From: Limnephilus marmoratus
Taxonomy: Eukaryota > Arthropoda > Insecta > Trichoptera > Limnephilidae
Assembly: GCA_917880885.1 (NCBI GenBank)
Contig: OU862928.1
Span: forward strand, 37,250,962 to 37,314,961
Direction of reading: 5' to 3'
Length of the DNA stretch: 64,000 bases
The translations under genes and the position numbers were made by a program. Below are positions 22,381 to 32,069 of this stretch, piece after piece (within the stretch, counting starts at the first letter, position 1; the number at the start of each line of letters is the position of its first letter). A model generated the notes under the pieces. It had not been told where the DNA came from. It was given only the letters and a program-made list of their open reading frames with translations, and made no database searches.

Positions 22381-22790
22381 CTATGCACCGGTGCCGAAGG
22401 GATCAATAATATTGTAATACCGGTAGAACAAGGATAGCATTCCCACCCGACGCCTGTGCTCTAAAGATTGCAATCCGTCTGTTAGGATGGAAGAATCTAT
22501 CAAACGGACCGCCCGTTTCTGCACAGAGTCGAGGGTATTTTTCAGATATTTTGGAGCTCCACACCAGAGATGGCTGCCAAATTCAACCGTGGGGCGCACT
22601 TGTGATTTGTACAGGGTTAGCAGTTGTGTACTATTAAAGCATCTGCGGGCCCTGTACAGTACGCCCAGTTTTTGAGAGGCTAACTTTACTCTGGCTTCGA
22701 TGGAGCCCCCATATCTGAGCTGGTCACTTAGGGTTACACCAAGTATATCAATGGAGGGCCTGTTCTGTGCTAAAAAAGTTGTTAATTTAA
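22381..22790 (-). mobile_element. LINE fragment, inverted relative to 22010-22182
   Basis: Minus-strand frame: VRPTVEFGSHLWCGAPKYL, SVQKRAVRLIDSSILTDG, LQSLEHRRRVGMLSLFYRYY. It is the same LINE family as 22010-22182 (+) and 30605-30915 (-). Only the C-terminal RT region is present. Confidence 0.75.
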
Positions 22791-22799
22791 AAACGTTTC

Positions 22800-23265
22800 A
22801 CGTCTCAACTTGGTATCGAAAAGAAATTTTAGATCTTGGTACCGGAGAGGTTCACAACAAATAAAAGGACAACGCGAACATATACTCGTATAATCTAACA
22901 AAATTAAATAAATGTAATGTTTACCCGAATTATTTCAGAAGCAAGCCCGCTTAGTTGGAAGTTTTCACTCCCTTGTGAAATCTAGGGTCTCTTTTCTCAT
23001 TTAATCGAGAATTCCTTTGTGTTTTGGTGAAAATTGGACAGTGGTAACCCCCAGTGGAGTCCCTGCGAGTCACATGAACAGATATTGTGTTTGTCTTTCG
23101 GATAGCCCCGATAAAAGGGGACTTTATTTGTTCAGATGTTTTGTTTAATTTTGAAATTAGTCGGTGGGTGCCTATTTATATGCGCAAACAATTTAATAAA
23201 ATGGACTAAGAATTATTCCACCCTTTCGTACTCGAATTAAAAGCGGTAGTGAAGAATATTTTTCC
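22800..23265. other. Spacer, no feature
   Basis: No ORF or repeat recognised. Confidence 0.35.
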
Positions 23266-23269
23266 AAGT

Positions 23270-23610
23270 CCGAAGCAATGACATGGAGGTTCAACTGCAT
23301 TTTACGATCAAAATTAGAATACGCTTCTGTTGTTTGGGCCCCATACCAGCAAAAATACGTAAAATTATTGGAACAAATTAAAAAAAAAAAATTGAGATAT
23401 CTCTCCGAAACGCGCTACGAAAGTCTCTAGAATGGGACCTTTACAGTAACAGCTGTGAAGCGTAACAAAGTGACCTAGATAGGCTTTGCAAGTATTGCAA
23501 ACTTAACTGTTTAGATATAACCAGAAATAAACATGTAATTAAGAACTCTTATTCACTTAACAATGAACTTGTCATCTCTAAAACGGAATCTAAAGATCTT
23601 GGTGTTTACC
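23270..23610 (+). mobile_element. LINE RT pieces in permuted order
   Basis: RSKLEYASVVWAPYQQKYV (about 23310-23365), a block that lies downstream in CR1-like RTs, precedes LDRLCKYCKLNCLDI and NNELVISKTESKDLGVY (about 23476-23607), which should lie upstream. The pieces carry frame changes and stops. This points to rearrangement or two separate truncated insertions. Confidence 0.6.
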
Positions 23611-23775
23611 CCCCCCCCTTCCCCCTCCAATCCCCCCCCCCCTCCCGCATTTATTTGCAGTACTCCCCTAATAATTTGAATCGAATAAAGAATTATAGAT
23701 ATCTCACTAATCGTGCCACCTATTGCCATTTTTTATACAAATTTCATAACGCCAGAGCTCTGAACTAAAGCCTAT
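23610..23775 (+). repeat. Repeat B fragment with C-homopolymer tracts
   Basis: CCCCCCCCC runs, then TACTCCCCTAATAATTTGAA and GTGCCACCTATTGCCATTTT as in family B 3' halves. Confidence 0.6.
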
Positions 23776-23778
23776 AAG

Positions 23779-24197
23779 TTTTTTTTTTTTTTTTTTCAGT
23801 GAATACCGCACAAGAATCTCAACTGCTCCCGTCTGGAGCCAGTGAGACTATGGCATCCCCAATTGGGGTATGTTGTGAGGCTGAAGGTAGTGGGGAGGGG
23901 AAGGAGGTGGGGAAGAGGAAGGTTGGGAAGTACCTGGCTATTCAGATCTGGTCACCAAACACGGCTAAAGCCATTTTTAAGCAACGTTTCAATTCTGAAT
24001 GGTGGTCTTACACCAGGGCGATACTGATAGTATCTTCCACTCTGGAACATGCCGCAAATATACTATATATTATTTTAAATTAATTAATTGTGAAATAACA
24101 CAAATTAATCAAATAAAATTTATTTGCGCATGCCGGGTTCGAACCCGCGACCTCCGGACTGTGAGTCAAGAGTCTTACCCACTGGGCTACGGAGGTC
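23779..24197 (-). mobile_element. SINE family C, best-preserved copy
   Basis: Minus strand from 24197: GTAGCCCAGTGGGTAAGAC (A box), GCGGGTTCGAACCCGGCA (B box, canonical GGTTCGAACCC), body, and an 18-base poly(A) (T-run 23779-23796). It is about 419 bp. The tRNA-like head has a plausible anticodon-arm remnant but no intact acceptor stem, so it is a SINE, not a tRNA gene. Confidence 0.9.
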
Positions 24198-24199
24198 GT

Positions 24200-24345
24200 C
24201 ATAAGTTATTCTTATGTTTCAGCTATATTATTGTGAAGTTTCATTAAAATCCATTCAGTGGTTTTTGCGTGAAAGAGTAACAAACATACATACATCCGTA
24301 CATCCATAGAAACTTTCGCCTTTATAATATTAATAGGATTACATT
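24200..24345 (+). repeat. Interspersed repeat 3' end
   Basis: CCATTCAGTGGTTTTTGCGT, GAAAGAGTAACAAACATACA and TTCGCCTTTATAATATTAAT. The same module is inverted at 16755-16880. Such modules end many insect repeats. Confidence 0.5.
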
Positions 24346-24349
24346 GACA

Positions 24350-25185
24350 TACCATACCTTTTGGAACGCTATAAATTGTTCGCACCGAACAACTACCGCC
24401 AGGGTCGTCATCACGACTTGCTCTGTATTCAATATGGCAGAACGGAAGTTCTGGCCCAGCATAGCATGACAATATGGTGATGCTAAATGATATCTTTAGG
24501 TCTCTTGAAATTTTCAACATTGGCATTGAAGGTTTCAAGGGTCAAGAATTCTAAAATGTACATTATTGTAAAATTGTTCATTTAAATTTATGTACCTATA
24601 TGTCATGTGTATTGTAATAGGATTACATCAATCTTAGAATTACAAAATTAAAAAATACATATTTGAAGCTTGATAACTGATAACAATGAGTAAAGTTATT
24701 TGAACAATTTAGGTTTTTTTTTATTTTTTCAATATTTTAGAAGTCAATACTATTTTCATTTGAAAGGCAAGTTGTTTCACAGAATTTGAACAAATCATTT
24801 AATTTCAAAGTTAATTTTCATGTTCTGTGAAAGTTCTATTCAAATTCTGTGATTATTTCAGTTTTATGAAGCAACTGGCCTATTACGATATAATAACAGA
24901 ACTTGAATAGAACTTACACTGACCGTGAAAATTAAATTCAAATATTTGATGAATTATTCAAATTTTTTAAACAACCCGTCCTAAGTTTCACACAAAATGA
25001 CAAATGTTCACTAAATACCAAAAATATCACATTATTCAAAAAATTTAAAAAATTAACAAAACAATTAAACAGAGAAAAAACTTACAGAATTTCGGTAGGG
25101 TTTCAAAATAAATATCACACTTCAAAATATAAAAACGGCTAACGCCTGAACTAGAAAGAAATCCAATATAAAAAAATCAGAGTAT
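24350..25185. other. Intergenic, AT-rich
   Basis: 24350-24500 has near-average G+C but no motif. The rest is AT-rich with repeated short words (TTTCACAGAA, TTCAAATTCTGTG), possibly an old inverted repeat around 24760-24930. Confidence 0.35.
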
Positions 25186-25189
25186 GTAA

Positions 25190-25545
25190 TTCACACGCGG
25201 TAGAAGTGAAACTAGAAAGTCACTAGATGTGGCTTTCTTTATTTTTGCTTGTTTTTTTAAGTGCTTCGAAGATGGGATATGATTTCACAAAATAAAAATG
25301 TTTTTTTTTAATTTCGTAGGATTCGAACCCCCGTTCGCTTGATGTCTGTCTCTTTGGCCGTTGCGACTTGTCAGGCATCTTGCCAACTACACTATGGAAG
25401 GCACGCGCCGAGGTGCGAATTTACATCATTATATTAGAACAGAGTATTTGTACAGAACTGAGTTGTGACGCATTTCCGTTTCACCCGGATTTCAAGTCAC
25501 TAATGGCGCTAAAGAAGTTTCACTTCAAAAATTGACGCACAAAGT
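25190..25545 (+). mobile_element. Element family D, full copy with complementary ends
   Basis: Starts AATTCACACGCGGTAGAAGT followed by GAAAC; ends GAAGTTTCACTTCAAAAATT. GAAGTGAAAC and GTTTCACTTC are inverted at the two ends, MITE-like. The middle has a tRNA-like block (25318-25400; minus B box GGGTTCGAATCC). No TSD was settled. Confidence 0.6.
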
Positions 25546-25552
25546 CAGTTAC

Positions 25553-25795
25553 TCCAGCAATTTGGGAGGCGAGTTTGGGTACCGCCGCCTCGGGAACCAT
25601 TTATTGGATTACCAGTACCCCTGCCGTAGTTATTTATTTATTTATTTCAAAAATAAAGTTCATCCCAAGTGGTTTGCTACGTTTGGTGACTTAACAGGTA
25701 TGCCCGGGTTCATGGGGTGTGGTTTATCTAGGATTGTTTCCACATGCGTTTTCCCACCTACTGCGTGGCAGGCCGGACCGGGAGAGACTGTAATG
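25553..25795 (+). mobile_element. SINE E 5' part
   Basis: AATTTGGGAGGCGAGTTTGG, CCATTTATTGGATTACCAGT, GTGGCAGGCCGGACCGGGAG. A TTATTTATTTATTTATTTC insertion lies at about 25629-25665. Confidence 0.7.
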
Positions 25796-26503
25796 CTGTC
25801 CAAAACATTGGCTAAAGAAGGCGGTAGCACAACGTGGCGTAATACCCCAAAAATATATCACTATAATGTGTGTTTATTGTTTATCTAGATAGAGGTGATA
25901 CTTGGGCGGTATTTAAGTATAATAATAAGTTAAATAAACGTGGTTTTCGGTGTTTAGTTTTGGTGCAGCCTTCATCTTTTCGTTTTGTATTTTGCTTCCC
26001 CACGTGCTTCAGACTCGCACGTTCCTTGAATTACGGACCATAGTCGCAATAGTATCTTCATAATCTACATAACTAGTACGAGTGCAGTTCGGTTATGCTA
26101 ACCAACCTCCCATGAGAGAAGAAGAAGAATAGTCTCGTTGGTTCCGAGAAGGTATTATGTAAACTACACTTCACCAGCACGGAAATCTCAATACTTAAAT
26201 CATACCGTAAAAGGGGTGACTTTGTCAAATTTCAAATTTGAAACTAAGTAACTTTTTTATGTTATCAATTGTGTCAGAAAATTTTGTCATATTTATTACT
26301 TATGTTTAAACTATCGAAAGATATATATTTTAAATTGTATTTGGAAAGTTAAAAAAAAAACACGTCAAAATGTAAATGATACGCCAACCTCAAAAAGGTT
26401 GTAAAAAATGTGAGTTCAAATATTCTATATTTGGAGTTAAAAAGGGAGATATCATTTTGCTGTGGGTGATGTTTTTTTTTCAGAAAAACAAAAAAAAATT
26501 CAA

Positions 26504-26656
26504 TCACACGTCGCCACTGATCAAACTCTTATTCGGATAATGGATAACGTGATAACCGCGCTATTGCGTGTATTACCTTGCCGCTAGAACGAGTCGGAAT
26601 GCTAATCAAGTGACCCGCTAGGCAATACCCGACTACTTAGTTGCGACGTGTGATGG
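26504..26656. repeat. Short element with 11-12 bp perfect terminal inverted repeats
   Basis: ATCACACGTCGC (from 26503) and GCGACGTGTGAT (to about 26654) enclose about 150 bases of mixed composition with internal short palindromes. No target duplication seen. It may be a MITE or the basal hairpin of an upstream regulatory region of the candidate gene that follows. Confidence 0.5.
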
Positions 26657-26705
26657 AAACAATTTTTAATTGTTTTTAATTGAAAAAGTATCATCGGACA
26701 TCAAA

Positions 26706-27329
26706 ATGACATCTACAGTTTTTACTGCAAAGTTCAGGAATCGCAGGTTAAAATCTTTCGGTATGTGCTGTTATATTTTGTATACATCGATAGCTAGTGA
26801 TACACTTTACAATATTTTCTCGAAACTGTTATAGACGTCGAGGAACTTGTAAAATGTGTTACCTGGGATGAGGTGGCAACAATGTAGATTATTGAAATAT
26901 TGATTAATATGAGCAATGAGGACTCCACATGCCAAATACAAGGATTAGGTTCTAGTACGAAAACAAGGTATTCGAAATAATAAAGTATATTGTGAATTAA
27001 AAAAAGACATCCTAATTCTAAAACTGTCTGGCATTAAGGACTTGCTTAGAAAATAGGTTGAGGTGATACCGTGATAAGTCGTAGCGTGGCTTGTCGAAAA
27101 CTCCTCGTTTTGTAGAAGGAATCTCACATCGTGAGAATGGCAGGGCTGCAGATCATTGGCTATAAGCCAAAAGGACCATCCAGAAACAGGACCGGCTGAT
27201 GACTTCAGAGGCCAATCATCCTCCCAGGATGATTTCAAGTTAGCTCCCAAGATGGCGAGAGTCACTTCCAACATCTATGATCTTACTCGTAGCGATAATT
27301 TAGTCGATTCGTCGTCATTCGGTCCTGAG
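26706..27329 (+). pseudogene. Candidate small spliced gene, probably broken
   Basis: ATG at 26706 in a good context (TCAAAATGAC) opens 18 codons plus one base to 26760, followed by a donor GTATGT. A 74-base AT-rich interval ends in TTATAG (26834). Joining the exons keeps frame and adds DVEELVKCVTWDEVATM before TAG at 26885-26887. If that stop is read through, the frame continues with IIEILINMSNEDSTCQIQG to a possible donor after ACAAG (about 26966). A third open block, 27140-27329, encodes SQKDHPETGPADDFRG and KMARVTSNIYDLTRSD, with protein-like Ser/Asp-rich composition, and stops exactly where hAT-like element F inserted. The protein is not recognised. The exon model is inference; it could be a gene with a short product, a nonsense-mutated pseudogene, or part of an unknown mobile element. 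Confidence 0.35.
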
Positions 27330-27341
27330 GACTCCAGATAC

Positions 27342-27827
27342 CTCTATATGAGGACTCCAGATACCTCTACATGAGAGAGTTAGGTTTTTACCCATGGCTG
27401 TTTCCAACAGCATTTATCTCGGGAATGCTGGGTATCTGCAGCCTTAGTTCCAGAAGAGATGTCGCATTACTGCTGATGGCTTATAAGCTTCTAAATGGTT
27501 TTATATCGGTACCAGATACTCTGGCTGAAATAGGATTCTATGTCCCGGATAATTTCACGCGAGGTCGCCAACACAGACTTTTGATTCTTCCCAGATGCAG
27601 AACTAACTTACCAATGGTGATGCCCCTGGGAAGACTCACTAGGTTAATTAACTGCCTCGCAGGAAATGTGGATATTTTCCACATTTCCTACAACGATTTT
27701 AAGCGTGAAATAACACTTATGTTTTAACTAAATGTTTTACTTTAAATGTATTTATTATGTATCTTTTCTAACCGCTTTTGCAATGTATTGGTTTTATGCT
27801 GTTTTTGCAAATAAATAAATAAATAAA
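27342..27827 (+). mobile_element. LINE 3' end inserted in element F
   Basis: ORF 27371-27727 shows SSRRDVALLLMAYKLLNGF, VPDTLAEIGFYVPDN and the terminal FHISYNDFKREI, the extreme C-terminus of Jockey/CR1-type RT proteins. The 3' UTR ends with AAATAAATAAATAAATAG. AGATAC before (27336-27341 or 27360-27365) and after (27827-27832) is a probable target duplication. Confidence 0.75.
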
Positions 27828-28030
27828 TAGATACTAATATTTACAGCCTGTGTGTCGGACGAATATCTACAGCTCATATGTTGGACTAATATCTATGAAC
27901 TTCAGAGTGAGAGCTAATATCTACAGAGCTAAGGTCGGACGAATATCTATGACCAGTGGTGACTAATATGTATGGAGCGTAGGTTGGACTAATATCTTCA
28001 GAGGGCAGCTGAGCAAGAGGTTGTACGGAA

Positions 28031-28056
28031 AACCTAACCTAACCTAACCTAACCTA
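28031..28056. repeat. Telomere-like (CCTAA)5
   Basis: Five tandem AACCT units, the complement of the arthropod telomere motif TTAGG, inside element F copy 1. The sister copy of F lacks them. Confidence 0.8.
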
Positions 28057-28206
28057 CGTAATGTTACGTTATTCCAATATGCTATACATAATTGCAAATC
28101 CAACCTCTGCCAATGCTGTAGATATTCGTCCTCACTTTGGTTCTCATAGGTATTAGTCCGATTTGTTCAGTTTTTGGAATTCCTGTAGATATTAGTAGAT
28201 GCCTCC

Positions 28207-28330
28207 TTACTGAGGCCATTCAGACCCCTAAGCTTATTTTCAAGTTACCTACAACATTACCAGGTTATGTTGTGACTTGTGAGGCATACTTGACTTATTA
28301 AAAGGAGCGATTAATTTCTGAGCTCTTGCA
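28207..28330. repeat. Repeat G, copy 2
   Basis: CCATTCAGACCCCTAAGCTT and TACAACATTACCAGG align with 17175-17260. It lies directly after element F. Confidence 0.5.
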
Positions 28331-28334
28331 AGAA

Positions 28335-28760
28335 TTATCACAAATATCCGTAACGATCAAAGTCACCCTCCAAATCAAAAGTCACCCGATATTACCATAC
28401 CATATTATTCTTCTAAAGCAGATTTTAAACTCTTATATTAAATTTTAGTCTAAACATTCCAAGAAAATTTATTCATTCCAGACGCCATAAGCCACAACTC
28501 TTCTCGCCACTATACAAAACACTTCTCGCAGAGAGAGGTGTGAAAAATCCAGTAACGGGTAGCCACATCCGAGGCTTTTACGGAAGGAGGTTTACCCCAC
28601 CACCCTCTGTTGACGTGACAAAACCTACAATGTTACTACCAACCCCGTAACTTCCCGCCCAGGAGCAAACTGGCTAGCAAATTCGCCACGAGAATGGTAT
28701 GAGGGAAGATGATATTTTATAATTATTATTTTTACATTTGGTCCACAGCAGATGCTGAGG
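28335..28760. other. Intergenic, no supported gene
   Basis: The minus ORF 28625-29035 overlaps SINE E and is a by-product. The rest is unremarkable. Confidence 0.35.
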
Positions 28761-28764
28761 TAGA

Positions 28765-28935
28765 TAATTTGAGTGAATGTCATTTTGGGGGATGCTGTGT
28801 GGTGGGTCTTTTTGAGGAAAGGGAGGAGTGGAAGTTCTGGAAATCTAGAAAGGAAAAATGTATGAGGGATGGGTAGATATCTGGGGCAATGTATCCAGGA
28901 GTAATCCATCCCTCCAACTAAGGTGCAAGGGGGTC
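28765..28935 (-). mobile_element. SINE E fragment
   Basis: GGGGGATGCTGTGTGGTGGG, GAGGAGTGGAAGTTCTGG and AATCCATCCCTCCAACT in inverted SINE E order. Confidence 0.65.
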
Positions 28936-29249
28936 GAGAGAGTCCGACTGAAGAGTGAGAAAGGTCTACCTCAAACCGTCTCTTTCGACCACCATAACAA
29001 GGGCCTGTGCCTAGCACGGTGGTCGAAAAATCCACAAATTATAATATAACCATCACAGCAATGATTAAAAAAAAATACTTCTACTTATATTCTTCTAATA
29101 TTATTAAATATGTAAAAGAAAAACTTAATAATCAATTTAATTGGAACATTTTTTTTATCCTTTAAAATCTAAATATTAGAAAAAAATTGGTTGTAGATAT
29201 GTTAATTCTTTCTCTGACCTCTAATTTTAACAAACGCTGACCTCTAATT

Positions 29250-29355
29250 TCCTACCCGACACTTATAATTATTTCCTTCCCAGAACTTCTTCTCCTTTCT
29301 TTTCTTGAAAAGACTCCACACAGCATCCACAAATATAACTTAGGCTCTGAGGGAA
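29250..29355 (+). mobile_element. SINE E 3' fragment
   Basis: TTTCCTTCCCAGAACTTCTT, GACTCCACACAGCATCCAC, GGCTCTGAGGGAAAT. Confidence 0.65.
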
Positions 29356-29589
29356 ATCCGTTTGTTTTCTATTTAAGATTTCGCAACAATTTATTTAAGA
29401 TTTTGAAACATTACCTTCCAAATGATGAATATAGTTAAAATTAAAATATGTTTGATCCGAACCAAAATCTTCGCCTACGACGCTTTCTTCTGTTTTTTTG
29501 TGACGGTTTTAATTCATATCCCAGTTGTATTGATTCAAACTCAAAACATGAGAAAGACACCGACCACTATTCCACTAACTCCGGGAAGT

Positions 29590-29830
29590 TAGAACTAGCA
29601 CAAAAAGGAAATATATAACAATTAGAGTGGTGGATGCTTGGAACAAACTCTCACAACATGTCATCGATGCAACAATATAAACCAATTCAAAGCTCTATTG
29701 GATTCATATTTGGAGAGAAGAAAGTACTAACTTAGTTAAAAATTAAAATTTACTGTCAAACTATTGCGAAATTAGATATGAGCGCAACAGCAGAATGCTG
29801 CCTGCTCATTATATAATAATATATTTTTTT
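29590..29830 (+). mobile_element. CR1-like LINE extreme C-terminus
   Basis: TIRVVDAWNKLSQHVIDAT (about 29616-29680) is the CR1-type RVVNxWNxLP block. After a stop or frame change, NQFKALLDSYLERR follows in another frame. Non-coding after about 29730. Confidence 0.6.
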
Positions 29831-29834
29831 TAAA

Positions 29835-30185
29835 TCTCCTTTGTAAGAATGTCATTCTATCACATTATCAGAAAAAAATCACTAATAAATGTTTGGGATG
29901 AAACTAAGGTTCCGCCAACATCGAGAAGCTTTTTTGGGTTCCGCAGGTGATAAAGTTCGGGAATAGCTGGTTAAACCATATGCAATTCTTATTTCAAGCA
30001 GCTGTCATTTATGATACCCCTGGGAAGAGGTAGGGTTATTTTTAAGGCACTGAATTTGGCATGACACAAATAAGGTTGAGAAATACTGCAAAAAACCTCC
30101 ATTACGAACACCGAATTGAGATGAACATGTCATATGTAAATTCGGACTTGACTAACAAGAAATTTCAGGCAATCCGCTCCTGACC
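29835..30185. other. Spacer, no feature
   Basis: No motif or shared repeat recognised. Confidence 0.35.
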
Positions 30186-30189
30186 CTTA

Positions 30190-30425
30190 ACCCCTAGGGT
30201 GCCAAGAAATCCACCGTGGATTTTTTACGTTAGCTCCTTGACCCATCGCAGTGGGAGACTGAATACATTGACCCCCCAAATTCTTACTCACCGCTCACAC
30301 ATGTTTCCTTCCCAAAACTTCCTCTCCTTCCTTTTCCTAAAAAGACCTTCCACGCAGCATCCCTAAAGAACACAGGCCCCGAGTGAATTTTATTCCTCAG
30401 GATCTCTTATGTGGATCTAATGCAA
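30190..30425 (+). mobile_element. SINE E 3' part
   Basis: ATCGCAGTGGGAGACTGAAT, TTCCCAAAACTTCCTCTCC, CACGCAGCATCCCTAAAGAA and TTATGTGGATCTAATGC. Confidence 0.7.
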
Positions 30426-30604
30426 AATAAAGTGAGGATCTTTTTGAGGAGAGGAAGGAATGAACATTGGTCTTGAAGTGACCCATGTTGTAGGAAGGAG
30501 GAAACACAAACGCCGCAAAACGTTCTACAGCCGAGCTGTTGAACGCAAGAACGAGTCGAAGAAGCGACCCATTCTCATGTGACAAATGTCAACCGTGTAC
30601 ATAT

Positions 30605-30915
30605 GTTGGGTACGCGTTTGGCGTGTTTCCCGGCTATGCACTGATGCTGAAGGGATCAATGACTGAGTGTTAGTTCCTCGGAACATCTTCCATTGTAATA
30701 CCGGTAGAACAAAGATAGCATTCCCACCCGACGCCTGTGCTCTAAAGATTGCAATCCGTCTGTTAAATTAGGAGAATCTATTAGACCGACCGCCCGTTTC
30801 TGCATAGAGTCGAGAGTTGTGTCCAGATATTTCGGGGCCCCAGAACAGACGTGGCTGCCAAATTCAACCGTGGGGCGCACTTGTGATTTGTACAGGGTTA
30901 GCATTTGTGTACTAT
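30605..30915 (-). mobile_element. LINE RT C-terminal fragment
   Basis: Minus frame MLTLYKSQVRPTVEFGSH, MQKRAVGLIDSPNLTDG, LEHRRRVGMLSLFYRYY, RCSEELTLS. Closely related to 22381-22790. Confidence 0.75.
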
Positions 30916-31039
30916 TAAAGAATTATGATAGTAGAGATTTTAAAAAAACATTTCATATAAAAAAAGTACATATAAAAATGTATAAACACATTATCTGTTA
31001 AGACAGTACAACTTACGAAAACCTCATTTTGCAAGAAAT

Positions 31040-31260
31040 CAATTAAGTTATCACGAAAATAATAGCGTCAGCAGGCGATCGCAATGTTTCCCCTGGCGTT
31101 CCAAAGGTTAACTCGAACGTGATCAAGACGGTGCGGGCGGCGATAGAATTAATGAGACGGGAGGAACCCTGAACCCTCCCACAACTACCCCGTCCCCCAC
31201 CCACTCCGCCACCACGCCCGAGGGACGAAGGCTTTTTGTTTATACTCCACATTATTACTT
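31040..31260. other. GC/CpG-rich island of unknown role
   Basis: About 220 bases with many CpG (ACGGTGCGGGCGGCGATAG, CCACCACGCCCGAGGGACG) in an AT-rich setting. It is not shared with any repeat in the window. An open minus frame (31043-31252) shows no domain. It could be an exon, an enhancer or a fragment of an unrecognised element. Confidence 0.35.
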
Positions 31261-31264
31261 TCTC

Positions 31265-31655
31265 GTCACGAGGACAATAATAATACTAAGGCTCGAAGCG
31301 AGAACGCCAGCTTCTCGGGGCTTGTTGTATTTTGTGGTTGTGAGGTTATGTTATATTAATATAATAACCATCTTTCGGATATTAGCATCATTGTGACATT
31401 ATTACATTATTCATTACCGGATAATATATTACAGTGCCTTTCTCTACGTAAATAATATTATTTATACGAGTAAAACAAACGATTTTGGCACACGCACCCT
31501 TTGAGAATGAGAAAAGATATTAACAGAGTGAAAACTACATTATATTCTCATAAAAACATGAATAAGATTTATTAGATTGGGTAAAAAAGAAGCAAATACA
31601 GAGAAAAATTAAGTAAGATAATTTTTTTTTAATGTAAAGAATGTGAGATACATTT
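31265..31655. other. AT-rich spacer
   Basis: Nothing recognised. Confidence 0.35.
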
Positions 31656-32069
31656 ACACACATCAATTTGGGAGGCGGGTATGGGTACCGCCGCCCCGGG
31701 ACACATTTATTGGATAATCAACACCTCTGTCATAGGTCACCCAAGTGGTTCGCTACGTTTGGAGCCTTAGCCGGAGTTCATGGGGTGAGGTTTATCCGGG
31801 TCTTGGTGGCGGATGTATCTGCCCACCAGCTGCATGGCAGTTCGGGTCGGTAGAGAAAGGTTGACGGAATCCCTTTGACTTCTCCCGCGGAACTCTCTCA
31901 GAACATCGCCTTACACCGCAGTGGGACGGATGGGTTCGTACGTCCATCCGTCACACCTAGACACACTGACCTCAGATTCCTACCCACCTCTAATATCCAT
32001 TTCCTTCCCAGAACTTCCTCTCCTTCCTTTTCTAAAAAGACCCTTCACATTACATCCACAAAGATGACA

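Larger units (their letters stand above)
27330..28206 (+). mobile_element. hAT-like non-autonomous element F, copy 1, interrupted by a LINE
   Basis: Left end GACTCCAGATAC (27330-27341); right end, reversed, GGAGGCATCTACTAATATC. Flanks GTCCTGAG (27322-27329) and TTACTGAG (28207-28214) match at 6 of 8 bases, a decayed 8-bp target duplication. Subterminal ATATCTACAG / CTGTAGATAT motifs repeat at both ends. The inverted copy at 32070-33351 carries a perfect 8-bp duplication. A LINE occupies 27342-27827. GACTCCAGATAC occurs twice, 24 bases apart (27330, 27354). Confidence 0.65.

Noticed and set aside
28207..28310. Continuation of the 26706-27329 coding frame after element F
   Set aside because: The frame stays open for about 28 codons if F is removed, but this stretch is repeat G, also present at 17185, so the continuity may be coincidental.
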